Origin: UBA4466 sp963925035
GTDB taxonomy: Bacteria; Bacteroidota; Bacteroidia; Flavobacteriales_D; Crocinitomicaceae
Direction of reading: 5' to 3'
DNA: 64,000 nucleotides
NCBI GenBank assembly: GCA_963925035.1
Contig: CAWUSK010000016.1
Location: 1 to 64,000 of the forward strand
Below, one piece after another: positions 61,869-64,000 of the stretch. The first letter of the stretch is position 1. Each line of letters starts with the position of its first letter. Made by a program: the position numbers and the translations under genes. Under the pieces are notes generated by a model. The model had not been told where the DNA came from, did no database searches, and was given only the letters and a program-made list of their open reading frames with translations.

Positions 61869-62549
61869 ATGTCATCATTTGTGCGTAGACTAAAATATTA
61901 CGGAATCGGATTTGGAATCGGATTGGTTTTCATTTTCTTCTTTTTTCAAAATAGAGGTTGCTCCTGGCTTCCATCGAATCGAGTGAAAAATGCAATTCTA
62001 GACCGATTAATTGTTGTTTCTGATAGCACGAATCTGGTACTAAAAGAAAAAGGACTTTCCATTGATGATATAATAAGCGCCCTTAACGAAGGAGATGTTG
62101 AATTCGACGAAAGCGACAAGGACAATGAATCCAAAATGTACATCATTCTTCAAGATGACGTGAAATATGCTTTTACTTTACCTTACGAAAGCTTCATTTC
62201 AGAAGTGCAAATTAGAGAAAAAAACAAAAGAATTAAAGGAACTAAAAACGGCTTTGGTACTATCTTACATTATCCAAACGACGATTATTTAGTTTATCCT
62301 GACTCAACAAGACTTGTCACTTGTCAGCAGGAAGCCTTGGGATTAATTGAACCAAAAAAAATACTTCAACGCATAAAAAAAACCGGGCGTTTCGATTTTC
62401 AAAAATCAAATTTAAAGCAACGCCCTAAACCTGAACACTATCTTACTTTTCAAAGTAAAGGTGACACAATTGGAGCAAAAATTATTTGGTACAAAAACAA
62501 ATTAAATGTGACATCGTTCGTTTCTAGAAAAACGGAAAATTGTAAATGA
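61869..62549 (+). CDS. Membrane-anchored hypothetical protein, DUF4258-like
   Basis: 226 residues with one N-terminal span (about 12-28; GIGFGIGLVFIFFFF) and a soluble part with ILDRLIVVSDSTNLVLKEKGLSIDDIISALNEGDVEFDES. This looks like the DUF4258 pattern seen in Bacteroidota, followed by a repeated beta region. The family has no known activity; the assignment is by eye. Confidence 0.65.
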   Translation: MSSFVRRLKYYGIGFGIGLVFIFFFFQNRGCSWLPSNRVKNAILDRLIVVSDSTNLVLKEKGLSIDDIISALNEGDVEFDESDKDNESKMYIILQDDVKYAFTLPYESFISEVQIREKNKRIKGTKNGFGTILHYPNDDYLVYPDSTRLVTCQQEALGLIEPKKILQRIKKTGRFDFQKSNLKQRPKPEHYLTFQSKGDTIGAKIIWYKNKLNVTSFVSRKTENCK

Positions 62550-62614
62550 ACTTTTATAACTCTGATATGTTAATAAAAGTATGTGCATATTGACTAGAGA
62601 TAATATTGTTTTTA

Positions 62615-62622
62615 TATTTTTG
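62615..62622 (+). promoter_or_regulatory. -7 promoter element before lpxD
   Basis: TATTTTTG matches TAnnTTTG, ending 4 bases before the lpxD ATG at 62627. A TTG lies at 62590-62592, slightly farther than the usual spacing. Confidence 0.5.
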
Positions 62623-62626
62623 ATAC

Positions 62627-63670
62627 ATGAATTTTATTGCTGAACAAATAGCTGGAATGTTAGAAGGAAAAGTAGAAGGAAATCCTTCAGCTGAAGTTAA
62701 CGCTCTTGCCAAAATTGAAGAAGGTTTCACTGGAGCTTTATCGTTTCTAGCCAATTCAAAATACGAAGAGTTTATTTACACTACGCAGTCAACGATTTGT
62801 ATTGTAAATAATACATTCACCCCTTCAAAAGAACTTCCATCAACACTTACTTTAATAAAAGTTGAAGACGCATATTCATGTTTCGCTAAGCTCTTGGAAC
62901 TATACGACTCAATGACAAAAGAAGAACCACGAATAGAACAACCTTCTTTCATAGATTCAACTGCTGTCATTGGTGAAAATATTTACTTAGGTGCTTTTTC
63001 ATACATTGGAAAAGAATCTAACATTGGAAATAAGGTTTCAATTTATCCGAATGTAACCATTGGGAAAAATGTTCAAATTGGAGAAGGGACGATAATCTAT
63101 TCTGGTGTAACTATTTACCGTGACTGTGTGATTGGCAAAAATTGTATTATTCACTCTGGCGCTGTAATTGGTGCTGATGGATTTGGATTTGCACCTGACA
63201 AAAATGGAGAGTTTCAAAAAATCCCTCAAATTGGAAATGTTATTTTAGAAGATAATGTAGACATTGGAGCCAATTCAACAATTGACAGAGCTACAATGGG
63301 AAGTACCATTATTCGTAAAGGTGCGAAAATTGACAACCTTGTACAAATCGGTCATAATGTCGAGATTGGCAACAACACTGCAATGGCCGCGCAAGTTGGT
63401 ATTGCAGGTTCGACTAAAGTTGGGAATAATGTTATGGTAGGCGGACAAGTTGGATTAGCTGGTCACATGAAAGTTGGAAATCGTGTTATGATCGCTGCAC
63501 AGTCAGGAGTTGCAGGTGACATTAAAGACGGAACTAAATTAATGGGGTCTCCAGCATTTGATAGCGAAGAATACAAAAAATCTTACCTAGGGTTTAGACG
63601 ATTACCTCGAATTTTGAGTAGATTGCAAGAATTAGAAGATCGAATTAAAGAATTAACAAAAGATAAATAA
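62627..63670 (+). CDS. lpxD: UDP-3-O-(3-hydroxyacyl)glucosamine N-acyltransferase
   Basis: Third step of lipid A synthesis. The N-terminal uridine-binding domain (residues 1-100; GNPSAEVNALAKIEEGFTGALSFLANSKY) is followed by a left-handed beta-helix of hexapeptide repeats (IGENIYLGAFSYIG...), the catalytic His in LVQIGHNVEIGNNT, and the final RLPRILSRLQELEDRIKEL helix. Length 347 is typical. lpxC follows 2 bases later, an arrangement common in Bacteroidota. Confidence 0.96.
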   Translation: MNFIAEQIAGMLEGKVEGNPSAEVNALAKIEEGFTGALSFLANSKYEEFIYTTQSTICIVNNTFTPSKELPSTLTLIKVEDAYSCFAKLLELYDSMTKEEPRIEQPSFIDSTAVIGENIYLGAFSYIGKESNIGNKVSIYPNVTIGKNVQIGEGTIIYSGVTIYRDCVIGKNCIIHSGAVIGADGFGFAPDKNGEFQKIPQIGNVILEDNVDIGANSTIDRATMGSTIIRKGAKIDNLVQIGHNVEIGNNTAMAAQVGIAGSTKVGNNVMVGGQVGLAGHMKVGNRVMIAAQSGVAGDIKDGTKLMGSPAFDSEEYKKSYLGFRRLPRILSRLQELEDRIKELTKDK

Positions 63671-63672
63671 GC

Positions 63673-64000
63673 ATGGCGGAGAAGCAAAGAACGCTAAAAA
63701 AACCAATAAAACTTTCAGGTATTGGTCTTCATACAGGAGAAAAAGTAAACCTTGAAATAGTTCCGGCAGCAGCAAATCACGGATACAAATTTCAACGTAT
63801 AGATTTGGATGGTGAACCAACGATTAATGCGGATTGTGACTTAGTTGTCGCGACAGATCGAGGAACAACTTTAGAGCAAAATGGAGCCCGTGTTTATACA
63901 ACCGAACATTTATTAGCTGCGCTTTATGGATGTCAAGTTGACAATGCCTTAATCAAATTAGATGGACCTGAAATTCCAATTATGGATGGAAGTTCGTTGC
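63673..64000 (+). CDS. lpxC: UDP-3-O-acyl-GlcNAc deacetylase LpxC, N-terminal part (runs off the window)
   Basis: The first 109 codons of LpxC, the committed step of lipid A synthesis: KKPIKLSGIGLHTGEKVNLEIVPA, ATDRGTTLEQNGARVYTTEHLLAALYGC (His zinc ligand in EHLLAAL) and IPIMDGSS. In Bacteroidota LpxC is usually fused to FabZ; whether that holds here lies beyond the window end. Confidence 0.95.
   Translation, partial: MAEKQRTLKKPIKLSGIGLHTGEKVNLEIVPAAANHGYKFQRIDLDGEPTINADCDLVVATDRGTTLEQNGARVYTTEHLLAALYGCQVDNALIKLDGPEIPIMDGSSL

Noticed and set aside
1..64000. tRNA, rRNA, insertion sequences or prophage
   Set aside because: No cloverleaf with TTCGA-type arm, rRNA motif, transposase, integrase, terminal inverted repeat pair or phage structural gene was recognised by eye.

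Overview
The window is AT-rich bacterial chromosome from a member of the Bacteroidota, most likely a Flavobacteriales or Crocinitomicaceae-like (Fluviicola-type) bacterium. Evidence: three intact proteins and one broken protein end in type IX secretion (T9SS) type A sorting domains; there is a PorE-like TPR / PD40 propeller / regulatory domain / OmpA lipoprotein; many genes are preceded by the Bacteroidota -7 motif TAnnTTTG; and menaquinone and lipid A genes are present. The family-level placement is inference. I see no tRNA, rRNA, CRISPR array, insertion sequence or prophage.

Layout. 1-11 kb: T9SS-exported protein, then a queE / PorE-like / UbiA / maf operon, then arginase-argS-DUF389 on the minus strand. 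11-26 kb: ftsK followed by an accessory stretch with a DUF2141 protein, an internally deleted SDR remnant, a steroid 5-alpha-reductase-like protein, a cupredoxin-T9SS pseudogene with three stops, a protein with cryptic kinase-like motifs, a fatty acid desaturase, an M1 peptidase, trhO, a zone of decayed lipoprotein-like genes (21.5-22.3 kb), a cold-shock protein, a SET protein, a GNAT and an alpha/beta hydrolase. 26-36 kb (minus): PQQ-type sugar dehydrogenase with T9SS tail, mpl, apbE and a giant protein of about 1,850 residues with some 21 tandem TPR-like repeats. 36-38.5 kb: FAD oxidoreductase and gcvT.

38.9-44.6 kb (minus) is the most unusual functional unit: six tightly packed genes coding for a lipoprotein, a ribulose-phosphate-3-epimerase fused to tandem KdsD-like CBS domains, a DAHP synthase with N-terminal regulatory domain, a KdsC-like HAD phosphatase with an extra N-terminal domain, a LYS1/alanine-dehydrogenase-like enzyme and an Atg22/UMF1-type MFS permease. 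The set resembles a 3-deoxy-sugar or aromatic pathway module rebuilt from KDO-pathway parts.

44.6-56 kb: small secreted proteins, an alpha/beta hydrolase with no canonical start codon, TerB-like, DCC, hydroxybutyryl-CoA dehydrogenase, a propeller remnant, tpx, a Ser/Thr kinase, an M61 peptidase, an ABC-F ATPase with a degenerate second Walker A, a CUB-like T9SS protein and murB. 56-64 kb (plus): menI-menF-menD, terC, a small-gene operon including DUF493 and a membrane-anchored T9SS-tail-like domain, trxA, and lpxD-lpxC, which runs off the window end.
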